A stretch of 64,000 nucleotides of DNA, from assembly GCA_017557525.1 (NCBI GenBank), contig JAFYYN010000036.1, positions 1 to 64,000 of the forward strand. Reading direction: 5' to 3'. Below, piece by piece: positions 1 to 7,114 of the stretch. Position 1 is the stretch's first letter. Each line of letters begins with the position of its first letter. Under the pieces are notes generated by a model. The model had not been told where the DNA came from, ran no database searches, and worked only from the letters and a program-made list of their open reading frames with translations. A program made the position numbers and the translations under genes. Source of the DNA: Lachnospiraceae bacterium. Its GTDB lineage: Bacteria; Bacillota; Clostridia; Lachnospirales; Lachnospiraceae.

Positions 1-296
1 ATGCGCAACTCAGGCCGTTATACTGATTTTTCAAGGAACTATCTGAATATCCCGTTGGATATCCATCAGAACTCATATCTGCCGATATGGACTCTGATCC
101 ACATCCAACGCTTCTGTATATCTAGGTATCAGAACTGCTGTTTTTCCGATTTCCCCTTCTACTTTTCATGGGATATTTGCTACCCCTCTCCATCTCACAT
201 TTTCTAAAGTTCCCTCGATCGACGTTTTTCCGACAGAAACTCCTTTATAGGTCTTGGCTCCCATTTCCTGCGGATTCCGATATCTTCACAAATAAA
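1..296. other. No supported gene at left edge
   Basis: I see no convincing gene here. A 68-codon frame on the + strand (1-207) has no ribosome binding site within the window and no recognisable product. The opposite strand has a coding-like frame from about 264 down to 1, but it is broken by four TGA codons, so at most it is a decayed fragment. The stretch probably belongs to the accessory element whose left end lies outside the window. Confidence 0.4.
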
Positions 297-325
297 TTGC
301 TCACATCCGCATGAAATGCTATAAT
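297..325 (+). promoter_or_regulatory. Sigma-A-type promoter of the helicase module
   Basis: TTGCTC (297-302) and a perfect TATAAT (320-325) are separated by 17 bases. Transcription would start near 332, leaving a leader of about 110 bases before the ATG at 444. The leader contains several purine-rich ACGGAAG-like repeats. This is the only good promoter upstream of the two + strand genes and supports reading them as one operon. Confidence 0.6.
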
Positions 326-443
326 ATTTGTTTACTTAAATGCCGATTATTTGGTTGTATTATGCAGTCAGTATAGCAATCCGCTCCTTCCAAACACGGG
401 AAGTAACGGAAGCTATCGGAAACACACGGAAGTAGGTGATTTA

Positions 444-1286
444 ATGACTTTTTCAGAGTATTTCAATGCTCTGTATCCATATCTTTCAGATAATGAAGAA
501 CCTTTGGACTTTTACGACTCGATGATGGGGAACTTCATATCCGAAGAGGCTCAAGAAGCCTGCAAGCTCCTAAACTGTCCACCTGATACCAAGAGACGGT
601 ACATCCAGAAGAAAAACGCTCGTAAGATCAATCCGGCATATGCCAATTACGCACATTCCAAGCACGATTCCGAAGGATATATTGGCTGGCTATATGACAG
701 GATAAATAAACTGGATACTTTTGAAAAAATAGAAGATTGGCTGACGGATAACGAAATTGACTTCTATGATGTGTCCCAAAAATGCGACGAACTTCTTGAA
801 GATATCTTCTTTAAGATAGCGTTCCCATCTACCGAAGACCCTGATGCACTCGAACTGCCACCCTCACAGGATTCAGTCATAGAAGAGAATCCCATCCTGC
901 AGCGTCTTTCAGAGAATGACAAAAAACTGCTTAAGGATTTTTGCATGGATTATGACGGCATTTTAGAGAAGTGCATAACCGGAAGCCATGCTGATATCTG
1001 GTTCACTGGAAAGTTTTCGGGCAAGATAAACGCACTAAACGATAAGTGGAGGGATCTCATAACGGAATTAAATGACGTGCGCCTTCAGTCAGATATACTT
1101 GGTACCATAGCAGCACTTAAAGATTTCTGTAATGCCTTGGATCCGAGCAACACAGCTACGCTTGCACCGCTTAGAAAGCTGCGGCTGGAACTGCAAAACT
1201 GTTACGTAAAAATCCATCCCGATAAATATTCAGGCCTGTTTCCGTATGAGCCTATTATTGATGACTGGGATTATGAATATATTTAG
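444..1286 (+). CDS. Unrecognised 280-aa protein, partner of helicase
   Basis: I do not recognise this 280-residue protein. It is acidic, soluble (no signal peptide or membrane segment) and probably mostly helical. A basic patch around residues 45-65 (RRYIQKKNARK) lies next to a tyrosine- and asparagine-rich stretch. The start at ATG 444 is preferred because it has a GGAAGTAGGTG ribosome site 5 bases upstream; the frame stays open back to 351 but without a comparable site. The stop is followed after 48 bases by a large helicase gene on the same strand, and both would be served by the promoter at 297-325. Pairing a family-less protein with a dedicated SF1 helicase inside an accessory region resembles two-gene defence or element-maintenance modules, but that role is inference only. 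No enzymatic motif is visible. Confidence 0.75.
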   Translation: MTFSEYFNALYPYLSDNEEPLDFYDSMMGNFISEEAQEACKLLNCPPDTKRRYIQKKNARKINPAYANYAHSKHDSEGYIGWLYDRINKLDTFEKIEDWLTDNEIDFYDVSQKCDELLEDIFFKIAFPSTEDPDALELPPSQDSVIEENPILQRLSENDKKLLKDFCMDYDGILEKCITGSHADIWFTGKFSGKINALNDKWRDLITELNDVRLQSDILGTIAALKDFCNALDPSNTATLAPLRKLRLELQNCYVKIHPDKYSGLFPYEPIIDDWDYEYI

Positions 1287-1334
1287 AAAGAAACTTTACC
1301 TGTTTCTCGTTTGATTTGAAAGGACGGATACCGT

Positions 1335-4064
1335 ATGCACACGATCGATGAGAGAATCAGGATCATCGACGATGCAATCTGTCGGTATCTTGATAATATA
1401 GAAAACACAACAAGAGGCGTTATATCACAGGATATCCTTACCCGCCTGAAACATCTGGTGGATCAGGTGATGCTGAAATATTACTCCCCTCTGAGCGATA
1501 TAGATGATACAGAAGATAATATCCAAAAAGCTGTAGAGCATGCCCAGACCACTGGACGCCTGAAAACGCTGTACCGTTTCAGGAACTATCTTGAAGTCGT
1601 TGCAGCCCATTACACCCTTGACGAGAACGGCTCTGAGCGCCTGATGCTAAAGTACTATGACTATCTGCTACAGGTTCAGATGCTGCTTAGGATAGATTTT
1701 GGCATCAGCATACTTCACAATCTGGAAAAATTCCCACTGAACCTTGATACAGCCCTTCAGGAATACTATGCAAAAATAGCCGACAAGATCGGCAAATATA
1801 AACATAAACTTAACGGGGACAGTGAAAAATACTATATCCAGAAAACAAAGCCATTCTTTGTGAACAATCATCGGTACTTTGAGGTGACATTTACACCCGC
1901 TAACGACCGGGATAATAAGTCGGAACGTGTCATCGCATTTACACGGCTGCCCATCATGAGCAACTACGCATCAAAGTTCACTCTTGTAAATGAGAGTGTC
2001 GAGATTCTGGGGAAAACCATGCCCATCCGTCTGATCACAGGATGGGAAGTGGAGATAAGGGCATGTGAATTCAAAAACTTCTATCACATCGTATGTGGCA
2101 GCAAACGTGAGATTCCGTATGGTGAACGGCGTACAATATGCCGTTTTCTTACTGAGCAGAGATACACCCTGACCGAGCTTATGGATTTCCCGGATTATTT
2201 TTATCAGAGGCTTACCGATTCCTGGCGTTCTTCCCAAAAGACCTGCTATTTTGTGGATGCACTTGACCGCTGCAGGGATATCATAAGATCAGAGCGTCCG
2301 GGACAGAATATGCTCCGGTATCTTCTCTATACGATGCACAATGCGGTCATAAAGCATCAATGGGACACAACATCAAATAGGGCTCTTTCCGGTCTGTATC
2401 TTCAGCATGGCTGCAGACCATTTGACAGGATGCCCTTTATACAGTCGCCATTAAAGCACAACGTAAAGTTGAATGATCTTTTCAACTTCCTCAAGAACAA
2501 TAAAAGGATGCACGAGCTGCTCGCAAGGCAAATCTGGTATAACACCGAGGTTTCCGGCAACATATTTACCCCTGTTGAGGATCTGGCGCACTATGGTGAT
2601 ATATCACGCCTCAGCAGCAGATACAATTCAACCCTGTGGAAGGGCCACAGGGAGGAAAGCGGTATCGTAATAGAAAACGGCTATGCCTATATCAATGAAT
2701 ACAAGACAGATACCTGCAATATCATAGAGAGGCTGCTGAAATTAAGCAGAATCTCAGATCCGGAATACTATGACGCTGTTGATATCTGGCTGCTGCTTGA
2801 TGATTATGAAGTGGACTGTACGGAAAAGCAGGAAATATTGAAGCAGATGTTCTCCACCTCAGCGGTTGCCGTAATCTATGGTTCTGCCGGTGTAGGGAAA
2901 ACAACGCTCATAAACCATATCTCACACTATTATGAAGACAAGGAAAAGCTGTTCCTTGCCCATACGAATCCTGCAATAGACAACCTCAGAAGACGTGTGG
3001 ATGCTGACAAAAGCAGATGCACTTTTTCCACTATTGCAAGCTTTCTCGGATCCTGCAGCAGCGTTGAATACGATCTTCTGGTCATCGACGAATGCAGTAC
3101 CGTAAGCAATAAAGATATGCGCAGAATACTTGATACCGCAAATTTCAAGCGCATCCTGCTTGTGGGCGATACCTACCAGATAAATTCTATACGCTTTGGA
3201 AACTGGTTTAGTGCTCTGCGAAGCTTCCTTCCGGGATCATGCATCTTTGAGCTTACTGAGCCGTACCGGACAAAAGATCAGCATCTGCTTGAAGTATGGT
3301 CAAAGGTTAGAACCATGGAAGATGGTGTTGAGGAAATCATAGAGAAGCAGAGCCATTCCCTGAAGGTGGATGAATCCCTTCTGACCGCTGTGGGAGAAGA
3401 TGAAGCCGTCCTATGCCTCAATTATGACGGACTCTACGGCATCAACAACATCAACCGCTTTCTTCAGGAAACCAACCCGAATCCTGCGTATGACTGGGAT
3501 GTTCAGCAATACAAGGTCGGCGACCCGGTTCTTTTCCTCGAAAACGACCGCTTCTATCCCCTCATATACAACAATATGAGAGGGAGAATCACAGGTGTAG
3601 AAAAGCTGGATATGGGTAGTCCTACTGAGAGGATCCAGTTTGACATCGAATTGTTCACTTCATATGAACAACGTGATTTTCGATTCTCAGAGCTTGAATA
3701 CATCGGCAACACAGAAAACGACCACACCATAGTCCGCTTCTGTGTAAACAAAAACAAAACCACGGATGAAGATGATGACGGAAATACCGCCAGCACAATA
3801 GTTCCATTCCAGATTGCCTATGCTGTTTCCATCCATAAGGCGCAAGGGCTCGAATACAGTTCTGTTAAGATTGTTATAACGGATGAAGTGGATGAACTCA
3901 TCACCCACAATATCTTTTACACAGCGATAACAAGGGCACGGAAAGACTTAAGGATATACTGGACTCCCGAAGTCGAGAAAAAGGTTCTTGAGCGGATCCA
4001 ACCACGCAATGTCGATGCAGATGTAGAAATTCTGCAAAAGTATATCGCTGAAGACCCTACATAA
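1335..4064 (+). CDS. SF1 (RecD/UvrD-like) helicase with large N-terminal domain
   Basis: This 909-residue protein has a helicase core in its C-terminal half. Walker A is GSAGVGKTT near residue 515, Walker B is VIDECS near 582, motif III is GDTYQINSIR near 612, motif V is HKAQGLEYSS near 835, and motif VI is YTAITRARKDL near 860. The SIHKAQG and TRARK motifs are typical of superfamily 1 DNA helicases of the RecD/UvrD kind. The first 500 or so residues match no domain I know; they are helix-rich, with a beta-rich stretch around 175-260, and probably carry the specific function. The start has an AAAGGACGG ribosome site. It is the second gene of a two-gene operon. Gabija-type and other defence systems also pair a helicase with an effector, but the partner here is not a recognisable nuclease. 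Helicase activity is well supported; a defence role is a guess. Confidence 0.85.
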   Translation: MHTIDERIRIIDDAICRYLDNIENTTRGVISQDILTRLKHLVDQVMLKYYSPLSDIDDTEDNIQKAVEHAQTTGRLKTLYRFRNYLEVVAAHYTLDENGSERLMLKYYDYLLQVQMLLRIDFGISILHNLEKFPLNLDTALQEYYAKIADKIGKYKHKLNGDSEKYYIQKTKPFFVNNHRYFEVTFTPANDRDNKSERVIAFTRLPIMSNYASKFTLVNESVEILGKTMPIRLITGWEVEIRACEFKNFYHIVCGSKREIPYGERRTICRFLTEQRYTLTELMDFPDYFYQRLTDSWRSSQKTCYFVDALDRCRDIIRSERPGQNMLRYLLYTMHNAVIKHQWDTTSNRALSGLYLQHGCRPFDRMPFIQSPLKHNVKLNDLFNFLKNNKRMHELLARQIWYNTEVSGNIFTPVEDLAHYGDISRLSSRYNSTLWKGHREESGIVIENGYAYINEYKTDTCNIIERLLKLSRISDPEYYDAVDIWLLLDDYEVDCTEKQEILKQMFSTSAVAVIYGSAGVGKTTLINHISHYYEDKEKLFLAHTNPAIDNLRRRVDADKSRCTFSTIASFLGSCSSVEYDLLVIDECSTVSNKDMRRILDTANFKRILLVGDTYQINSIRFGNWFSALRSFLPGSCIFELTEPYRTKDQHLLEVWSKVRTMEDGVEEIIEKQSHSLKVDESLLTAVGEDEAVLCLNYDGLYGINNINRFLQETNPNPAYDWDVQQYKVGDPVLFLENDRFYPLIYNNMRGRITGVEKLDMGSPTERIQFDIELFTSYEQRDFRFSELEYIGNTENDHTIVRFCVNKNKTTDEDDDGNTASTIVPFQIAYAVSIHKAQGLEYSSVKIVITDEVDELITHNIFYTAITRARKDLRIYWTPEVEKKVLERIQPRNVDADVEILQKYIAEDPT

Positions 4065-4070
4065 AGAAAC

Positions 4071-4102
4071 AGCCCACATAAGCTACTATGCCTATGTGGG
4101 CT
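4071..4102. terminator. Hairpin between convergent genes
   Basis: A 10-base perfect inverted repeat (AGCCCACATA/TATGTGGGCT) with a 12-base loop lies between the helicase stop and the end of the - strand gene at 4134. Neither side has a long T tract, so it may act as a weak two-way terminator. Confidence 0.45.
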
Positions 4103-4133
4103 GCATTAAAGTGATATGATAATTTGAATGATA

Positions 4134-4424
4134 TTACATTTTCGGCGGTCTTCCTGCCATCTGCCACCTATCGTGACCCCGGATGCTCTTTACCGCCTGT
4201 CGCAGGGTATTTGCTTTGCCATGCAGATGATATCTGACTCGCCCGGTTCTGTCCGCATGGTGTGAATGAAATATGATCACCGTTCCCCTTTTCGGATACT
4301 CCGGATTATGAAGATACCAGTAATGCCCGGTATTCCGGCTCATGACAGTCACATCATACTCATTAACATTGATGATCTGGAAGTATTTTGTATCCAGGCA
4401 CATCAGGTCATTCGCATCAAACAT
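4134..4424 (-). CDS. Small protein coupled to SymE-like gene
   Basis: This 96-residue, basic, His/Arg/Tyr-rich protein is not one I can name with confidence. Its C-terminal half has a GRVRYHLHGKA-like segment followed by a helix (AVKSIRGHDRWQM). The ATG at 4424 was chosen because a CGGAGGC ribosome site precedes it and because it overlaps the stop of the upstream SymE-like gene by 8 bases, a typical coupling arrangement. The longer frame back to 4484 runs further into that gene without a better site. Tight coupling to a toxin-family gene makes an accessory or antidote role possible. The sequence does not show which. Confidence 0.7.
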   Translation of the reverse strand: MFDANDLMCLDTKYFQIINVNEYDVTVMSRNTGHYWYLHNPEYPKRGTVIIFHSHHADRTGRVRYHLHGKANTLRQAVKSIRGHDRWQMAGRPPKM

Positions 4425-4767
4425 AGGCAGCCTCCGATCCAGTTTCCGCAACCATGCAATAGTTTGACTTCCTCTCAGCCACAAACCTTGTGTGAAGCTC
4501 TTTCTTTTCCTTCAGGAACCGCTCATGCAGCTTCCTTGTCTCTTCTTCCATGAATGCCTTTTCCGCTTCCTTCAGCTCCGCCCTTGTGGTATCGCGCATG
4601 ATCACAAGCTTTCCATCCTCGCACTTAACCAGCACGGGATCCCCGATATTGAAGCCCAGCTCTTGAAACCACAATCCCTGGATGCGAAGCATCGGAGCGG
4701 TCTTTCTGCCGTAATTCGTAGCCTCGCTCACTGTCAGCTCCCTGTATTCTTTCCTTGCCTTTGCCAT
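4417..4767 (-). CDS. SymE-family toxin-like protein
   Basis: This 116-residue protein has the SymE-type fold signature in its N-terminal half: a short beta-rich AbrB-like unit with LRIQGLWFQELGF followed by GDPVLVKCEDGKLVIM. In Escherichia coli, SymE is an SOS-induced toxin controlled by an antisense RNA, SymR; many Firmicutes homologues sit on mobile elements. The C-terminal 55 residues are a charged, probably coiled-coil extension (KEAEKAFMEEETRKL) absent from short SymE proteins. The start at 4767 follows AAAGGAGAG; the upstream extension to 4830 lacks a ribosome site. It lies between a T-tailed terminator (4831-4879) and a coupled 96-aa gene. Membership of the family is fairly clear; toxicity is unproven. 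Confidence 0.75.
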   Translation of the reverse strand: MAKARKEYRELTVSEATNYGRKTAPMLRIQGLWFQELGFNIGDPVLVKCEDGKLVIMRDTTRAELKEAEKAFMEEETRKLHERFLKEKKELHTRFVAERKSNYCMVAETGSEAAYV

Positions 4768-4830
4768 AGATTTTCTCTCCTTTACTCTGATCGACTCCGG
4801 CAGGCACTCAACCGGAATCCGGGAAGGCAT

Positions 4831-4879
4831 AAAAAAAATAGGACATCATCAGCTCTACCCAGTCACCGATTAAGTCCTA
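4831..4879 (-). terminator. Intrinsic terminator upstream of SymE-like gene
   Basis: Read on the - strand, TAGGAC pairs with GTCCTA, an inner ATCGGT pairs with GCTGAT (two G-U pairs), and eight T residues follow (4831-4838). It lies 64 bases before the SymE start. It could end the upstream transfer-gene transcript or act as an attenuator in a symE leader. A further hairpin (CACGG/CCGTG) lies upstream of it near 4895-4925. Confidence 0.65.
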
Positions 4880-4962
4880 CCTTAACTCCATGTTCTGTTG
4901 TCACACGGACATAATACGCCCGTGCGTTTTGCCTTTAAAACTCTGTCACCCCTCGTGTTATA

Positions 4963-5114
4963 TTAGTGCAAGAGGTTCATATTTTCAGTTGAAAACGGCG
5001 CCGTCCCACCTGTAAATACCTCGCCAAAGGCATTTTTCTGTAGGACTAAATCAGCCAAAAACCTTTGATTTATGCGGTCTTTGCTTGACTTGTCACTATA
5101 ATACCACCATCCCC
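4963..5114 (-). pseudogene. Out-of-frame C-terminal remnant of a transfer-module gene
   Basis: In a frame different from the virD4 fragment, the - strand reads about 50 coding-like codons without a stop, from roughly 5114 to a TAA at 4963-4965. It ends in a segment with NQRFLADLVL, FTGGTAPFST and NMNLLH. No start codon or ribosome site precedes it. I cannot name the parent protein. Its position directly behind the broken Walker A of virD4 suggests the 3' end of a downstream gene that was joined here by a deletion. Confidence 0.45.
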
Positions 5115-5690
5115 GGAACCACCTATTACGAGAACATTTTTATTAACTGCATACTCAGGCTTCTTCGGTCTGCCATTAAGCATTATGGATTCTGTCTGGG
5201 TGATAATGATGTTATTATCCGGATTCTCAGTATCCATAAAGTTCTCAATGTCTTTTTCCGTTCCCCATCTGGCTGAACCGTATTCATACCCACGCCGGTA
5301 TTTCTTTGCATTCTTCTTTTTTATATAAACTACAAACCAGATCAATGCTCCTGTTACGATTCCACCTAACAAATCATATCCATTGAAACTCGGGAAAATG
5401 TTTTCGAAGGCTTTTCCAAGGTTGCCCAGGCATTTGACAAGTCTCATAAAGAAGTTCTTATCTGTGGTAAGCCTAAAAGCGTAAGTAATCTTGTTTCCAA
5501 AGTATCCGAAAATAAGATAAGGTACAGCTTTCTTGAAAACCTTTGAAAACTGCACCTTTTTCAGTTTCTTTTTAATATCATAAAGGAACCTGCTCTGATT
5601 ACGCTTTCCCTTTTTACCGGATTCTGTCCCCTTTTTGGGTGAACCTTTAGCCTTTGTATCAGCTTTCTTTTTACCAACCTGTACACTCAT
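5070..5690 (-). pseudogene. Truncated VirD4/TraG-type coupling protein
   Basis: Coupling proteins are membrane ATPases of about 600 residues that hand relaxase-bound DNA to the type IV secretion channel. Only the first 190 or so residues are present: a Lys-rich N-terminus, two membrane segments (about 60-80 and 100-125), then the family's YGSARWGT segment and VLVIGGSGDG, where the Walker A GGSGSGKT should be. The reading then goes astray and stops after 11 residues. All ATPase motifs after Walker A are missing, so the protein cannot work as a coupling ATPase. The start overlaps the PcfB stop by 4 bases, the usual pcfB-virD4 order. The break marks the end of the surviving conjugation module. 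Confidence 0.85.
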
Positions 5691-6196
5691 AACGAACGCT
5701 CCTGATGCTTGTGTTTCTCCTTAGAACGCTGTTTATTCAGCCTTTTTCGCATTTCCTCATATTCCTTAAGCTTCTGTTTCATTGGATGTTTCTGTTTGTA
5801 TTGCTCATTTTTCTGAACATATTCCCTGAACGCAGTCATCATGGTATCCCGGTCGCGTGCCTTAAAGAAAAGAAGGTATTTCGGAGGATCCTGCGTTTTA
5901 TCCCTCTTCAAGGAATAATCTATGTTGTATTTCCGAGCCACCCTGTCAAACGACTTTATGTTATCATCACTTATCACAACACTTTCAGCTCCGGCATTCT
6001 GTGCCATAAGGTCTTTCAAGGTCATTTTCCCATGCTCATGTGCTTTCCTTTCAGCCTGCCTTTCAGCGGCATGTTGGTTAAGAGCCTGATGCTCTCTCAC
6101 AAGGAAATTCTTCATCGTATTTACAAGAACTCCGGCTGTCATCTTGCTGGTATTCACCGATAACGATACTACTCGCTGGTTAACTTCTTCTTCCAT
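5687..6196 (-). CDS. PcfB family (DUF3801) conjugation protein
   Basis: PcfB-type proteins are small accessory factors of Gram-positive conjugation systems, encoded just before the VirD4/PcfC coupling protein. This 169-residue protein has the expected form: a helical N-terminal half, a central DNA-binding-like part (DRVARKYNIDYSLKRDK, LLFFKARD) and a highly charged Lys/Arg/Glu tail. The start at 6196 follows GGAAGGAGAGC; the longer frame to 6217 lacks support. The stop overlaps the truncated virD4 start by 4 bases. It may still be made, but without a working coupling protein its job is probably lost. Confidence 0.8.
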   Translation of the reverse strand: MEEEVNQRVVSLSVNTSKMTAGVLVNTMKNFLVREHQALNQHAAERQAERKAHEHGKMTLKDLMAQNAGAESVVISDDNIKSFDRVARKYNIDYSLKRDKTQDPPKYLLFFKARDRDTMMTAFREYVQKNEQYKQKHPMKQKLKEYEEMRKRLNKQRSKEKHKHQERSL

Positions 6197-6211
6197 GGTT
6201 GCTCTCCTTCC

Positions 6212-6259
6212 AAACAAAAAAGTGCAGGGACAAGAGTTATTCTCCTATTCCTGCACTTT
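6212..6259 (-). terminator. Intrinsic terminator before pcfB
   Basis: On the - strand a 10-base stem (AAAGTGCAGG/CCTGCACTTT) is followed by TTTTTTG. It separates the 140-aa gene ending at 6279 from pcfB, whose ribosome site begins directly after it. pcfB must therefore be read by read-through or from a promoter not seen here. Confidence 0.7.
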
Positions 6260-6278
6260 CGCTGTCTTATTTATTTTA

Positions 6279-6701
6279 TTATAATTCTATCAAAGATACT
6301 CCCTGTTCAATACCTGCACTAACTTTTTTGAGTGCTTCAATGGCTTCTTCCTCCGTTTCAAAATAACAAAGGCATTCCCAGGCAGACATTCTGGTCTGAA
6401 CTGTTAGTGTCCTTCCGTCTACTCTTAACCCTCCGTAACATGGAAGAACCTTCTTCTTATCAGGCCCCATAACTTTAGTTTTATTACGAGCTTGTACTAC
6501 CGTTCCATCTTTAAGTACAAATTGATGGTCTGCTAAAAACTGTTCGATTCCCTCAGTAAAATACTCCGAAATATTATCTGATATTGCATCGTCGACTGCA
6601 TCTCTGAGCTCATCTGCCAGCTCCTCAAATTTATCTTCCACGGCTGATTCAACAGCATCCTCCACAGCAGATATGATTTCATCTAAATCTTCTTCCTTCA
6701 T
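6279..6701 (-). CDS. Acidic 140-aa element protein
   Basis: I do not recognise this protein. The first 60 residues are strongly acidic and heptad-like (EDAVESAVEDKFEELADEL), suggesting an amphipathic or coiled-coil helix. The C-terminal 70 residues look like a small alpha-beta domain ending in ALKKVSAGIEQGVSLIEL. A strong AGGAGG ribosome site precedes ATG 6701. It lies between the replication/partition operon and pcfB, where conjugative elements often carry small family-less proteins. A terminator follows at 6212-6259. Confidence 0.65.
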   Translation of the reverse strand: MKEEDLDEIISAVEDAVESAVEDKFEELADELRDAVDDAISDNISEYFTEGIEQFLADHQFVLKDGTVVQARNKTKVMGPDKKKVLPCYGGLRVDGRTLTVQTRMSAWECLCYFETEEEAIEALKKVSAGIEQGVSLIEL

Positions 6702-6802
6702 TGACGAACCTCCTCCATATATTGACGAATACCTTAAGCATATTTCATCTATGAAAAAGTATATAGAAGTGGAATGGTTTTGTCAAATGATTCCGTGGCT
6801 AT

Positions 6803-7114
6803 TTATAGCTTTCCCGTAATCATTTTCACGATATTCACAAATATCTTTACTATGGCTGTCATAAGCATTGCTCCGCCTATCAATCCACCTATCACAGCAT
6901 TAAGAGCAAATACTCCGACAGCTCCGGTCAGCCCATATGCCTTTGGTACAAGCTTTAAGCACATGAACCTGATGCCGAAAGGGAATCCTGCAAGGATCCA
7001 AAACAGGAAGTAGTTAAATCCTTCGGGTCTTTTGCTTATGGGGTAACATATTGCCAGCCAAAGTAGTATTCCAAGTGCCGGTAGTAATATCTTTGTCATA
7101 AGATTCTTCATCAT
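6803..7114 (-). CDS. Small membrane protein, possibly DUF6050-like
   Basis: This 103-residue hydrophobic protein has three likely membrane segments (about 8-25, 35-55 and 64-95) with a Gly-rich last segment (GGLIGGAMLMTAI). It resembles, from memory, short membrane proteins carried by clostridial conjugative elements (DUF6050 is the nearest name, held loosely). The ATG at 7114 has a GGAAGGAG site at good spacing. It lies 101 bases inside the preceding zinc-ribbon gene in another frame, an unusually long overlap; every start beyond the overlap would remove the first membrane segment. Confidence 0.6.
   Translation of the reverse strand: MMKNLMTKILLPALGILLWLAICYPISKRPEGFNYFLFWILAGFPFGIRFMCLKLVPKAYGLTGAVGVFALNAVIGGLIGGAMLMTAIVKIFVNIVKMITGKL

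Noticed and set aside
1-207. 68-codon + strand frame at the left edge
   Set aside because: No recognisable product, no visible start region and a coding-like frame on the other strand. It is probably a chance frame.
1-264. A - strand frame that reads well if TGA is taken as Trp (four TGA codons, no TAA or TAG)
   Set aside because: Genes of the same element (parA, pcfB) use TGA as their stop, so a recoded element is unlikely. Absence of TAA/TAG over about 88 codons can occur by chance, and the ribosome site is poor.
4830-4970. Possible 5' part of a group II intron (GTGTGACA...TAGAGCTG)
   Set aside because: No domain V sequence and no reverse transcriptase are present; the hairpins are better explained as a terminator and leader.
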